From positions 107,281,142 through 107,345,141 of the forward strand of contig CM049306.1 of assembly GCA_026874595.1 (NCBI GenBank): DNA of 64,000 nucleotides. Direction: 5' to 3'. The notes beneath the pieces were generated by a model. The model worked only from the letters and a program-made list of their open reading frames with translations, was not told the DNA's origin and did no database searches. Shown in pieces: positions 21,641 through 35,225 of the stretch. This DNA comes from Sipunculus nudus. Its lineage: Eukaryota; Annelida; Sipuncula; Golfingiida; Sipunculidae. Both the position numbers and the translations under genes were made by a program. Numbering within the stretch: position 1 is the stretch's first letter; each line of letters begins with the position of its first letter.

Positions 21641-22765
21641 CACAACGCCGCGGTATCGTTATGAGTACACGAAAATACGCTGCGTTTTCATGGACCGTAA
21701 CGCCACGATATCTTTATTTGTACACTGAAATACGCTGCGTTTTCATGGACCGTAACACCGCGCTGTCGTTATGGTACACTGAAATACGCTGCGTTTTCAT
21801 GGACCGTAACACCGCGGTATCTTTATGGGTACACTGAAATAAGTGCGCTTCCATGAACCGTAACGCCAAGGTGTAGTATATAGGGGTACAATGAAATACT
21901 CTGTGTTTCCGTGGACGCCGCGGTATCGTAAAGGTAATAGTAAATACGATGCTTTTCCATGGATCGTAATGACATGGCATCGTTATTGATACACTGAAAT
22001 GCGCTGCGTTTTCATAGACCTTAACGCTATGGGTTCACTGAAAAACGCTGCGTCTTCATGGACTGTAAACCCACGGTATCGTTATGGGTACACATCGTAA
22101 CGCCGCTGTATCGTAAAGGGTACAATGAAATACGCTGCGATTTCATGGACCGTAACGCCGCGTTAACGTTATAGGTTAACTGAAATAAGCTGCGTTTTCA
22201 TGGACCGTAACGCCGCGGTAACGTTATAGGTTCACTGAAATAAGTTGCGTTTTCATGGACCGTAACGCCGCGGTAACGTTATATAGGTTCACTGAAATAA
22301 GTTGCGTTTTCATGGACCGTAACGCCGCGGCAACGTTATGGGTTCACTGAAATAAGTTGCGTTTTCATGGACCGTAACGCCGCGGTACCGTTATGGGTTC
22401 ACTGAAATAAGTTGCGCTTTCATGGACCATAACGCCGCGGCAACGTTTTGGGTTCACTGAAATAAATAGCGTTTTCATGGACCGTAACGCCGCGGTATCG
22501 TTATGAGTTTACTGAAATAAGTTGCGCTCTCATGGACCGTAACGCCGCGGTATTGTTATGAGTACACGGAAAAATGTTGTGTTATCATGGACCGTAACGC
22601 CGTGGTATCGTTATGGATTCACTGAAATAAGTTGCGCTTTCATGGACCGTAACGCCGCGGTATTTTTATGGGTACACGGAAATATGCTGTGTAATCATGG
22701 GCCGTAACGCCGCGGTATCGTTATGGGTACATGAAAAAACGCTGCGTTTTCATGGACCGCCATGC
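21640..22765. repeat. 54-bp minisatellite, about 21 units
   Basis: Units carry CATGGACCGTAACGCCGCGG, then a variable GTATCGTTATGGGT, then CACTGAAATAAGTTGCGTTTT. The period averages about 54 bp with indels. Because 54 is 18 codons, repeat-derived open frames run across it on the minus strand; these are not genes. Every unit carries GCCGCGG, a marked local GC and CpG enrichment. Confidence 0.93.
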
Positions 22766-23794
22766 AGACGCCAAAATTAGAACATGTTTTTAGTTTTCTG
22801 AACGTATCGCAGACATGTCGCGTGCATGTCTACCCGGCTTCCCGCGCCTGTCTCCACCAGCGACAATGCCTTGGTCCTCATTTAGATCCACACTAAACTT
22901 AAATTGGTTTGTCAAACAAATATTATTACTGAGGCGCTAGCTTTTTCCATGGCCCACCTTTGCACAACATTCAACGACCTTACCATTAACCGTTCAGAAG
23001 AATTGTGTAGATGAATTAACAATCAGGGACGGATCTGATCCGTTGAAGTATATATTTACTTCATATATTTTTATATATGTTTATATTTATATATTTCCCT
23101 GTTCAATCAAACATATTTTTATAAAATGTTATTGGGTCTTATGAAGAACTTTGCCCAGGAGACATACTGCGAGGACAGAGAGTGATACACAGACAGAAAC
23201 AGAGGTGACTACATAACGTCTGTTAGGGCGGAAACCATTCACAAAGCAGTTAGGAGAGCTAGTAATATGCGAGGCTCTGCTCTGGTGGTTCGTGTTTGGT
23301 TTGAATGACGAGCTTGAACAGCAGGTGTAGTTGGAGGGCTAATACAAGAACATGTCACCTAGACATCATGCTTATGTGCATTCTACAAGGGACCCCTGTA
23401 TCAGAAGGATCGTTCAGGTGTTATATCAAGGATTCATGCGTCTGTGATCACAGAGGGTTATTACCCTGGACACTGAGCCAGAACGCCTCCTGTGTCCCTG
23501 TATTTGGTAGGATAAGAGTGATGATGTCGTTACCTGAACTCACTGGTAACCTAATGGGTCCACGCAGTCTTATGCTTCCTGCTACGTGATACTGAAAATA
23601 TAGTTATTTTAATATTAAAGATGTCCTGTTAATCCCTAAAAGGCGAAGGAAGTTAATTACAGGCGTTGTTAGGGTCGTTATACAATTGACATAGGTGAAC
23701 TGATGAACACGTTTTATTCTCACCCCAGTGTGGTGGCACAGGGTATTGTATTCTGGCCTGCATGCATGTATGTCTGTATATCTGAATGTTACAG

Positions 23795-25165
23795 TATAAG
23801 GTAGGTCGTTACAATAAAGGTAGGTCGTTTCTTTCTGAGGTAGGTTGTTACTATATAAGGTAGGTCGTTACAGTATAAGGTAGGTCTTTACAATATATAG
23901 CATGTCATAAAAGTATAAGGTAGTCAGTTACATCATACGGTAGATCGTTACAGTACAAGGTAGGTCTTTTCGATAAAAGGTAGGTCGTTGCAATATGAGG
24001 TAGGTCGTTATAATATAAAGTAGGTCTTTACAATATAAGAAAGGTCTATACAATTTAAATTAGGTCGTATAAGGCAATTCTTTACAATATAAGGTATGTC
24101 TTAACAGTATAACCAATTTCATAACAGTATAAGGTAGGCCAATAAATCATAAGGTAGGTCGTCACTGTATAAGGTAGGTTGTTACAGTATAAGGGATTTC
24201 GTTACAGTATAGAATAATTCGTTACAATATAAGGTAGGTCGTTACAGTATAGAATAATTCGTTACAATATAAGGTAGGTCGTTACAGTATAAAATAATTC
24301 GTTACAATATAAGGTAGGTCTTTACAGTATAAAATAATTCGTTACAATATAAGGTAGGTCGTTACGGTATAAAATATTTCGTTACAATATAAGGAAGGTC
24401 GTTACAGTATAAAATAATTCGTTACAATATAAGGTAGGTTGTTACAGTATAAAATAATTTGTTACAATGTAAGGTAAGTCGTTACAGTATAACCTATTTC
24501 ATAACAGTATAAGGTGGTCCATTAATTCATAAGTAATGTCGTTACAATATAAGGTAGGTAGTTACATTACAAAATAATTCTTTATAATATGAGGAAGGTC
24601 CTAACGGTGCAGGTAGGTCGTTACAGTATAAAATAATTCGTTACAATATAAGGTAGGTCGTTACAGTATAACCTATTTCATAACAGTATAATATAGGCCA
24701 TTAAATCATAAGTAAGGTCGTTACAATATAAGGTAGGTAGTTACATTACCAAATAATTCTTTATAAAATGAGGAAGGTCCTAACGGTGTAAGGTTGGTCG
24801 TAACAATATAAAATAATTCGTTACAATATCAAGTAGGTCTTTACAGTATAAAATATTTCGTTACAATATAAGGTAGGTCGTTACAGTATAAAATAATTCG
24901 TTACAATATAAGGTAGGCCGTTACAGTATAACCTATTTCATAACAGTATAAGATTAAATCATAAGGTAGGTCGTTACTGTATCAGGTAGGTCGTTACAGT
25001 ATAAGGTAGGTCGTTACAGTATAAGGTAGGCCGTTAAATCACAGGTAGGTCGTTACTGTATAAGGTAGGTCGTTACAGTATAAAATAATTCGTTAGAATA
25101 AAAGGTAGGCCGTAACGGTATAAGGTAGGCCGTAACGGTATAAGGAAGGTCATTAGTGTATAGGT
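23795..25165. repeat. 21/42-bp minisatellite (GGTAGGTCGTTACAGTATAA family)
   Basis: About 65 copies of a roughly 21-bp unit. In the centre two variants alternate (GGTAGGTCGTTACAGTATAA and AATAATTCGTTACAATATAA), giving a 42-bp higher-order unit. Edges are more diverged than the centre. Confidence 0.93.
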
Positions 25166-25169
25166 TATC

Positions 25170-27832
25170 TTGATAATCCTCAAAGATGACTCGGGTCCAG
25201 GAAAAAGTCAAGGAGATTGCAAAAAAAAATTAACAAACTGTAATTGACATTTTCACTACCAAATGACAGCAGGGCGAGGGGTTGCAGTGTGTCTTTATTT
25301 TGAATAATCAGCCCCGTGCTATATACTAAAGAGCAAATGTACCGGTACAGGTGAACTAATTAGTTTTACAGTAAACAAATGTAGGTATAAACCATTATAA
25401 TATTCGCAAACGACATGCACTTTACGCAAGTTAAGCATTCATCGAAGCCTGTGTGTCATTTAGTTTGACTGTTTTTGAATTTTTTTCTATGTTTTTATGG
25501 TGTTCAAACTCTGTATAGAGAAAGGTAAGCCTGAGACTAGGAAGCGTTGACTAAATCTCTCTAGTTCCCCGCTCCGTTTTGTGTTTATTTATCTCTGAGG
25601 GATTTAGAATGACCGTCAATGGTACTAACATGGGAATCAAAATCACACTATTACTAAAGGTACTTTCTAAATTAGATTGGAATCATGTATTCTTCTGCTT
25701 TACTATAACATTAAAGTATTAATTCCCAATTAGTTTCCATACATTATTTAGGATATGAGAACAGAGCACTTACTATATACGATACCAAGTGAATACTTTA
25801 TTGTGCTTCACTAAGTGCATCACTTGTGATATTCTAAAAGTCTTTTTGTATATTATATTGTAACAGTGAATTAAGCAATAGTATGGGTCGCAGTAAATCA
25901 TAACGACCTCTACGTTCTTTTTGGCGTTCAGGAATATATGTTGATGTAAGGTAACTGCAGCTGCCCGGGTGATGCGTATCATAACAGATCTAGGTCAGTA
26001 GTGTCAGAAATTTTAACCTTCATTTTATCACCGCATTCCTGACATAACTTGTTGAAGAACAGTAACGTGTGTACATTTGTTACCTCATTACTACCAAGTA
26101 ATGACAATGTTTTCATGTATAAAGTCACACGGTTGCCCCTGGTTAGACGTGCAGGATGGAACGAATATGAAGGCGTGATCATGACCATATCAAAATAAAC
26201 ACCGGATGACTGACGTCATCAGTCTGACCTTAACACACTGCGCAGAATCGGACTCAGAAAAGTACGATTCAGTTGTTGTAGGTGTGTGGGCGTCTGACCA
26301 CAATGCACTGCGGCTTCTAAATACACAATGGCATAAGTATAAATGTAGTGAAGAGGGTAATGTTGTCCATTCAAAATGTTGGATAAGAATTGTATCAAGG
26401 CAAATTACAAAACATTTTTTATTAAGGGCTTCACGAAATAAGTTATGTCTTGCAAGCATGCGCATGTGCAATGTAAACAGAAAGTCTTTCCTTGAAATGT
26501 AACTAATTCAAGTTTGATTTTAAAGTTTGACAGTTGAGACAAGTAGTCCCGGTCGTAGTGCGTATCAGGAAGAGATTCGACGTTTTGAGTAGAAACGACC
26601 TCTGGCGGAAGGGTTGTCCTACAATAAAGGAAAGACCTCTGGTGGAGGGGAAGGAGCTAGGCTGGTTCCCTGTCCTCTTACTCAGAGTCTGCTTTTCGAA
26701 TCGGACAAAAATGCGGTACCAGTCCAAGAATGGACCCCTTTGATTTCCAGTGAAAGTCACATTTTCTCACATTGGGAGCGTTCTCAGCTTAAGAACATAT
26801 TGTTCATTAGTTAAGGAATCCGCATGAGATGGAACATTCCTGTACCGGAAAGTCAAAGGTGGACTTGAGAGAGAGTGGTTTTATATATACTTGGTGGAGA
26901 AAATGCGGTGGTTGTTCAGTTTGCTCTATATATCCTTCATGTATATTGATTTCACTGCATCTTTAGTTTCTTATTATCACATACCAACAGCTGCCGTGAT
27001 GTAAACATTCACCTTGTCTTTACGACCTTGACACATTTGAAAACAGCCCTTATGACTCGCTGAGAGGGTCACAGCTCTGCCACGACCTTTGACCTTTGAT
27101 ACGTAATGGCACCACGGGCAGTCTTACCCGCCAGGGCCTGTCTTCACTGTTACCACGGATATTTGTTGGCATCACCACTGATTGCATGGCCCATGTAATG
27201 TCCTTCTGATGACTGAACTTCCTTGCATAGGCCTAAATAATCCTGCCAGCAATGATTTTCTTCATTTTTTACAGCAAGATCTTTATGAGCAAGGATACAT
27301 TACACTGTTTTTACGACTGTTCCCTGTGTGTCGGTTACCATTCGCAGTGGGATGCAGCTCTTTGCTGGTATATATAGGTCTTGGTCACGGTAAAATATTT
27401 AGCTCATGTCCAGGATCTGAGAGCCGAGACCAAATTAATGCTACAATAGATGGGGCCGAGCGACCTGCAGCAGGCTGACACTGAAATATTGCAGTGCGTG
27501 ACTTATTTTTTGTAGGGTCATACCAATAGTAATTTTAACCTCCGTGGATCTTGTTTTGACAAGAAATGCCAGAAAATAATCGAATATACTCTTGTCCGAG
27601 CAAGTCGCATTTGGGGATCAAATAAAGTGAAAGAGCACACCTAGGATTCCCAAATATAGTGGCCATTGTTTTCCTAAGTATCAGGCATTAAATTCCGACA
27701 ACTGAAGCTCATGGCGGCTGCATGCAGTATTGGATATTCGAAGATGAACGTTCTACTTCACATTAGATAACCAATGATTTTCGTTTCATTCAGCCATCCT
27801 TGTATTTGTAATTGTGTGTGTGTGTTTTTGGG

Positions 27833-27871
<39 letters not shown>

Positions 27872-30800
27872 AAGAGAGAAAGAGGGAGAGGGAGATAGAG
27901 AGGGAGAGAATGTCCTTTATCGTTTCCTTGAGGCCAAATATATTGTGCTAGTTATTGCTCCCTAACATATCAAATACTGTTTGGTTGATAAAAAAAACAC
28001 ACTAGATTTCATTAAATATTTCCTTTTTAATGGTATAATTACAACAGGTTTGAATGTGATACATGTATAAGTTAACAGTTGTTAACGATAAAGCTTCTGC
28101 GCCTGAAAAGAAGGACAACGGATTGGTCGATTGGAATCCTGTATCATTGCTACTATCAGGTATCTGTTCATTGGAAGCATATATGCGTGTACTTTAACCT
28201 TTGATCTCTGTGACCCAGACAGACGATGTGTATCAAGTATCAAGTGTAAATTCGGTTAAATTTATCTTAACTCATGTTAGGCTGCGACGGCCTGTGTCTT
28301 CGACCACTATTACAAACCCTATATATAGTGTATATGTCTAGCGTGACCTGAAGTCTATCTATACAATAATAGATCAACATGCTGAGGGTTCTATTAATAC
28401 AGAGGTCGGGTCGGACATCTACTCAGCACGAGTTGACATGCTGCAACATGCTATGGTGTGTCCCTTGACATTCAGGTATTCAGCTCCACCTGCACCGATG
28501 TAAAAACATGAAATCATCGTGACAATTCGATTTCATAATACCTCGCATAACAGAATAATTTTTTTATAGAACAAGGAGTGTCTGAATTGTGTATGAACAA
28601 GGACAATACTCAGTCCTTGGATTACAAACTTACTTTACAGTCTCTCATTTCCTCATTTCGCTCCGTGAATGAATTTGCAGCTTCTCTTCTTGATTGTAGA
28701 ACAATATACTGACCAAAAGTTAATCAATTTTATTCGAGTAATTGAAGAGATTATAAAAAAAATAATCTCATCATGCTGTTCATGGTAATTTTTTTAGCGC
28801 TGATTGAACATAAACTGCCCCAGCACTGAATCTGTTTTGATGAATTCTTTTAACACAATAGACCTTTTCAACGAGCATGCGTACTGCGAGTAATGTTGTG
28901 TTCGTGTATTATGATTTGTTTGTCTGTTGGAATAAGATACGTGCCGAAAAATCTGACGTAAGTCTCACCGTAAAGGTCATGGTAGGTTGATTATATTAAA
29001 TCATGTGAAGTATATATAAAACACATTATTTTTGTCGATTTTACGGACCCGAACACTCAGTGCCGATAGTGAACGAGTTATGCAAGATATTATAGCCCTG
29101 TATGGCCAATGTCTGTAAAGATCATAATGTCCTGTGTCGGTTAAGTACTGTCATGACGTCAAATAAGTGAAGTATGTACAAGTTGATGTCTTTTAAAAAC
29201 CATAAATGTTATATAAGTGTTTGTTTAAATACATATATGACGTCACATTTCTCCTGCCAATCAATTGTTAGTGTCTTAAACAATCATGAATGTCTTGTGT
29301 CTAGTTACATAGGCACTTAAGACCACGTTCACGTGTGACAGCATTATGTACCTTGTATACATATACCTAATATAAAAAAAAGTTTGTCCACAAATGATTA
29401 ACAGTGACAAAACAAGGTTAATGAGAAACGCTGAAAGAAAAGATATATTAGCTGAAACATGGTCCGTTATTGCTGACTGTTTAACCTGTGGACATGACGG
29501 TGTGTGATCGCCAAGCCCTACCATGACAGGCCTGATGACCCCATATATCTCTCAGGTAGAAAAGGTGATCTGTGTCAGCTCACCCGGTCAACTTTCACAC
29601 ATCTGAAATCTTGTGTGACGCAGCATAATATACAGTAAATAACGTTCAAATATTTAAGATCACTTCGACCTAACACATATATATGCGAATGTTGCTGATA
29701 TCTGAATATGGACCAGTTTAACTTTTTCGCAATTTTTTAATGTATCATGTCGCCCTTAATGATATTATATACACACACTATTGCCTGTACGTTCAGCGGA
29801 ACACATCTCACATTTCATCATAATCATCTACAGGACAGGTCTAATCTGTCATATTAACGTCATGTTATTGGTAGATCAGACTATTTTATCATACACATTT
29901 ATTACAGCAGTTTACGCATTCCTGCCCTGCATCAGATAATTTACATATGTATATGATATGTATCAAATCATGTGATCACCATTAATGCTTGTACATGCTT
30001 ATATTGTCAATGACTATACGGATGTAGCAAAGACGAGTGGTATCCAACGTGTTAATGGGCCTTTCTGAGCTACAATATATTTGTCTCTGACGCGATAAGC
30101 AAAAATAGCAAATTAATAGATCTCCTTGTTATCGGTTCATAACTGAAATGAGATTTCAGTTATGGGGATCCTCTTATGGAAAAGCGTAGCAGGGGTATAT
30201 TGGGATATTTGCAAAATAAACAGAGAAAATGGAGGCAATTTAGCAAATTTCTTACCAATAATGGCTAATAAACTGTTCTGGAGTAAAAATAAATTATGTT
30301 GAAGTGCCCTTATAAGGAAATTGTTAAGATTTCAACTCCTGTGTTTTTTTTTTAAGCCTGCCATGCGGTCATGTTTATCTGTTGTCACATGACCCTGTCC
30401 TTGACCTTATGGATATGAGAAAAGTTGTCCTCTGATTATTGTCCCAAATAAATTATAGTAAATATTGTTTCCATAACTTCCATAGGCAAATTTGTTAAAA
30501 CCTTAAATGATATAGCCATAAACTTATAAAGGACTTATTGAAGCCATATATTATCATTTACTCATAAGTATTATTCATGAAATAAGATTTTTTTAATAGA
30601 TTTATTAGCAATAAATTACTCTGGTACACCAGAGGTCAGGTCACAGGTCAGGTCATGGGTGACCAGAGTTCATGTCTCAGCAACATGGCTGTGTCAGTGA
30701 TGGTCTTCTGCTCTTCTCTTCATGATAAAATGCTGTTATATCATATATAACATAAACAGGAGACTCCACATGTATGGAAACTGATATATATAGGTAGCAT

Positions 30801-31315
30801 GAACATAGTTTAAGCTGCATCTTATTCTTAATTACTCTTTTATTCTTTCCTTCTGATACATCAGAAGGACCGCTACGATATTTCGTAAGAACATACTCAA
30901 GGCTGAGTATGGAGCCCGGGTCACCTGGTGTGTAATTCTCAGCCTTGCACCAAGGCAATAGATCTCCGAACTAGAACTGATAGAACAAACAACACTCGTT
31001 TGTTCCTGCAGTATACACTAAACCTCTGTGTTCGTGTTATTGTTAATTTTATGTGGCAATTTTAGTGTCATAAAAAGACCGACTCAGTATTTCCTGTTTC
31101 ACACACAAAACAGTTTAATACATGCATAGCAGACCATTGGGACAATCAAAACAACTTCTGAGCGTGCACTGTCGAGTGTTCACAGGGGAATAACGCTTTC
31201 AAAAACCAGTTTGCAGGCAGCATCTGATTGTTTACACACAAAATATGTGCATTTCATTTTATGGAGCAACCGCATGTAGGCCCATAAAATGGCACCTTAT
31301 ACGGTTCTTCTATAG
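25170..31315. other. Intergenic stretch without recognised gene
   Basis: Only short open frames without family motifs. It contains a GA array (27836-27909), a full CRE palindrome TGACGTCA at 26211-26218 and a cluster of AGGTCA-like words at 30633-30671. Confidence 0.5.
27836..27909. repeat. (GA)n array
   Basis: GA dinucleotide run, imperfect in its second half. Confidence 0.95.
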
Positions 31316-31319
31316 GGCG

Positions 31320-32205
31320 CACCCCGGTAACATACAACCCCCGGTAACACAATTAATACAGGCAACACGGAAAACCCGATTACTTAGCAACCCCATTAAC
31401 ACAACCACCCCGCTAACATGGTAACATGGTAACAAGGCAACCCTATTAACACGACCATAGGCCTGCCTAAAGTAAATGCTCTGGAAAAAAGTAGAGGGCT
31501 TGGAAATGAAGAGTGAAAAAAGGGTAAAATTAGCGTCAACTCCCACTTTTTTTTTATTACAGAATGAATAATGATGTACTTCGTATAGCACAATTATATA
31601 TATATATATCGACGCATATCATTCTCGAAGTCAAAAATATGTACATGGCGCACATCCCAATTCATGAAGGTAAGGGCATTTTTCGCATGTTGTGACTCGT
31701 GCTAGACATTTGCACACCAAAAAAAGGCAAAATGTCCAATTCTTGTTCTATCTGGACTGAAGAAACAGGAGAGAAATAGTAAATATAAGAATTCTTTTAT
31801 GAAAAAAAAGTGACTGTTTTAAAAAAAGAGTGATTTGACAGGCCTGCAACCACCCCAGTACACGGCCACCCTATTAACACGACCATCCCGGTAACGGCGA
31901 CCACATTGACACGACCACCGGGGTGACAAGGCAAGGGCATTAACACCACCATCGTGATAACATTGCAACCAAATTAATATATCATCACCACAGTAACACG
32001 GTAACTCCATCAACACGACAATCTTGGTAACACAGTTACACCATAAACACCACTATCGCGGTAACATGCACGGTCACTCCATTAATATACGACCGCTACA
32101 GTAACACGGTAACTAGATCTATTCACAAGACCATCGTAGTAGGCTAACATGGCAACCCAATTAACACGACCACCGCGGCAGCACGGGAAACGCGACAACA
32201 GCGAT
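31320..32205. repeat. Degenerate GTAACA/ATTAACACGACCA minisatellite in two blocks
   Basis: Blocks at about 31320-31460 and 31845-32205 consist of diverged units of about 27-30 bp containing GGTAACACGG and CCATTAACACGACCACC. They are split by about 385 bp of unrelated sequence, probably an insertion. Confidence 0.8.
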
Positions 32206-32494
32206 AACACGGTCAGTTGCTGTCCAGCATACATGATACTGCTTTCATATAACCGGTATACTTCTAAACTTGTATGACACTTACAATGTCAAAAATGGAA
32301 AGAGAAACATGTCTACATATCATGTGCGAAGGTTCAGCAAAACTACAATTAAGAATTAAGTACGAACCAGAAATTTGCATTCTCACGACCTCCGCCATGT
32401 TTGCAGTCCTTAATGCAGGGTTCTACACAACCAGTGTTTCATTCACATTTATATGTCCCCCCCCCCCTGCACAATGTGACTGCACATTTGATAA

Positions 32495-32665
32495 TATTTC
32501 TGGAAGTTCTTTCTGGATCCGGATCAAAAGCTGGACCCACACCAAAAACTAATCGATTCTTCAGTGGTCCATTGCCAAGGTACTCTGAAAATTTTATGGT
32601 ATTCCGTTCGTGGTTGCTTAAGTTATGTTGTGAACAAACAAACACACACACACACACCATCACAC
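32495..32665. repeat. Dispersed repeat with GGATCCGGATC start and ACAAACAAACACAC tail
   Basis: The order CTGGATCCGGATC, ACCAAAAACTAATCGATTC, GGTCCATTGCCAAGG, AGTTATGTTGTGAACAAAC and a CA-rich tail resembles a repeat widespread in invertebrate genomes. The plus-strand open frame of 129 codons over it (32401-32790) is therefore not taken as a gene. Confidence 0.5.
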
Positions 32666-33185
32666 GCGCGAACTGGAATGAACACGTACATACCCTCCTA
32701 GCTGGCGGATGTAGGCCTAAGCAATGTAAGTTTTGTGCAAAATTAACTAAGAACGGGGCGGGGGCAATTAAAAAGGGTGAGGGATTATAATATTACCGAT
32801 TAAGTACATGACTTAGATAAAAAGAATAAATAAACACAGAGGATATATTTGTCAGCTAATGAAGCAATACATGGAAAGGTGATCGTAATAGTAGTTAAAT
32901 AGACAACAGGGTCATATAGCTTATAAATAAATAGCTGGGTCATATCTTGGTTGAAAGGTGAAACAAGGTTATGCTGCTACTTAGCACACAAATATTTATG
33001 TTATTAAGTGCTTGAAAATAAAACTTTCCGTGACAATCCAGCAAGGGCGAGTCGGGCACGTATAGCGTACAAAAGGCACCTAGTTTATCTGCAGCGCTGC
33101 GAGCCGGCCCACTTGAATTGGACTACCCGGTACACGTATTATAGTAGAGGCTCCTCCACATCGCCTCAGCCAGATCCACACTGAC

Positions 33186-33205
33186 TGACGTCGCGAGTAC
33201 ACGTG
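33186..33205 (+). promoter_or_regulatory. CRE-like and E-box/XRE-like sites upstream of USP ATG
   Basis: TGACGTCG (33186-33193) and CACGTG (33200-33205) lie 29-48 bp before the USP start codon in a locally GC-rich stretch. A reverse CCAAT (ATTGG, 33116-33120) lies farther up, and there is no clear TATA box. Functional status is inferred from position only; the sites may be in the 5' leader. Confidence 0.35.
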
Positions 33206-33233
33206 CTCCGTCCGGCTCAACTACATAAGCATC

Positions 33234-33291
33234 ATGTGTTCTGTTGTCTTGGCGATAGATGGTAGTAAACAAGCCGAAGAGGCCTTTGAAT
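33234..33291 (+). CDS. USP exon 1
   Basis: ATG at 33234 opens MCSVVLAIDGSKQAEEAFE, the typical UspA N-terminus. The donor GAAT|GTAGGT (GT at 33292-33293) leaves one base, T, which joins GG of exon 2 to give the conserved Trp of AFEWYL. Confidence 0.8.
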
Positions 33292-33769
33292 GTAGGTGTC
33301 TATATTACTATTATTATTACAAACACGTTCGCTGATGAATATGTATACAAGTATTAGTTTTTAGCTACTGCAAACACAATACAATCAGTCAATTGTACCC
33401 ACGTCACTCCGACCTCGTGTGATGTAAGGATACAAAAACACATTGAAATATTCGACCTCTGACCTATGACAGTTTGAGTAAAACCTCTGAAGTCCGACCC
33501 ACTATTTACTGCCTCGCAGGTTTTCGATGAAACAATGGATCAGTTCGGACACACGTGGCTCCCGTGTTCACTTTGAAATAATGTTCTTTGTGTGGGTTGT
33601 ATGATGCGTAGTGTTTTGATACACGGGCGGACGCGCTACCAGCAGTCACGTGCCATCACCATTACTTTTCCTTTGCAAACTATGCCTGAACATTCACGCC
33701 ATCAATCATCGCCGTGTTTTCATTTTTTTTTCACTTATGATTTAGGTGATCGAGGAGTAATTAATTGCG

Positions 33770-33839
<70 letters not shown>

Positions 33840-34564
33840 AGTACGTGTTTACTTCACAAAAGCATGAACAATATATAGAGTGATCAATTATCCTCATGAA
33901 CTATACAAGAACAAGGAACTCAAAGTAATTAAAGTGAGTTCTGGATGTAATGGTGACATCAGTTAATAAACAAACCAAGGATAACGGTATATGGGCTGCC
34001 GGGTGCTTATAGATACAGGAAGAGATCTGTTAATCGCTAATTCTATAATACGTTTCTTGTTTAGTTTTACTAAATAGTTGAGAAGCGTGCAGAGTATTTG
34101 CATGAGCTCGCTGGATTATTAATGACCTTCCGTAGATACAAAATCGTGTCAGAGACAAGGAAACTCATTTTTATAACTACAAATTATTGTAATATACGTC
34201 ATGGTGAAAGGATTCAGCTGTCAGCGGTCTGACTTGTCAGCTCATAAACACACATATAGGCCTATGATAAGACAAAACTAGCAAAGCAAGAGGGCGACAT
34301 AGATTTTGACTCTAGATCATGACTCGCATTTTGTTTCGTCTTTTGTTTTAATTTTCTTTATTTTGCTTTTGCCATACATTTTGCCGAGGCAATATTTATT
34401 GACTTGCGCATAAAACGCATGAGTATAAACCTGGATGAGTATTAACCCTGACTTAATGCTATATATATATATATTGCTCCTCAAGGAGCACATTAATGTT
34501 CATGCATTTCGCAGCTGACACATCGAAGAGCTCGAGTCTTAACCACCGATTCAATATATCCTAA

Positions 34565-34632
<68 letters not shown>

Positions 34633-35152
34633 GAGGGAGTGCTGTAGGTCAAAAAGTAAGAGCAACCAATATTATAACTGCGTACAACAGTCAGTAGTCA
34701 AGTTCATTGATATTAACTGAGTAGCCGAGATAATCGATCTTAATGGATAAAGAGAAGGATTAGCAGTCATAATAAAAGAACTGAATAGAGCAGGGTGGCT
34801 ATAACCATGGTAACCAATGTGCATAGCAAGATACGTTTTATTAAATGATTGTTCATCGATTTGCAAAGATAATTAACATTAAATGAGTACATGCAGTTCT
34901 GACTAGCCAAGATAATCGGTATTAATTGAATACAACAGTGAAAAAAAGGCGTGATTGCCGTTTACATCTATGACGTCATGGGCTGAGCGACATGACAAAA
35001 AAAAGAATTAATTAGAAAAAAATGAGCCTTTCATATGATAAGACATACACTTAATAGAATTTAAGTATACAACACTTCTTCCACTCGTCAGTTAGACCCA
35101 GTTTGGCGCTTGTGTGCTTTACATGTACTGAGTTTGATATATGTGCCTAATA

Positions 35153-35225
<73 letters not shown>

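Noticed and set aside
21714-21980. 88-codon minus-strand frame with an internal 18-residue repeat
   Set aside because: It arises because the minisatellite period is 54 bp; there are no splice sites, family motif or conservation of frame in neighbouring units.
29276-29524. 82-codon minus-strand frame with a hydrophobic stretch
   Set aside because: The hydrophobicity follows from T-rich codons; no splice-bounded context or family match.
32401-32790. 129-codon plus-strand frame
   Set aside because: It overlaps a dispersed repeat with a CA-rich tail and a C10 run and has no family motif.
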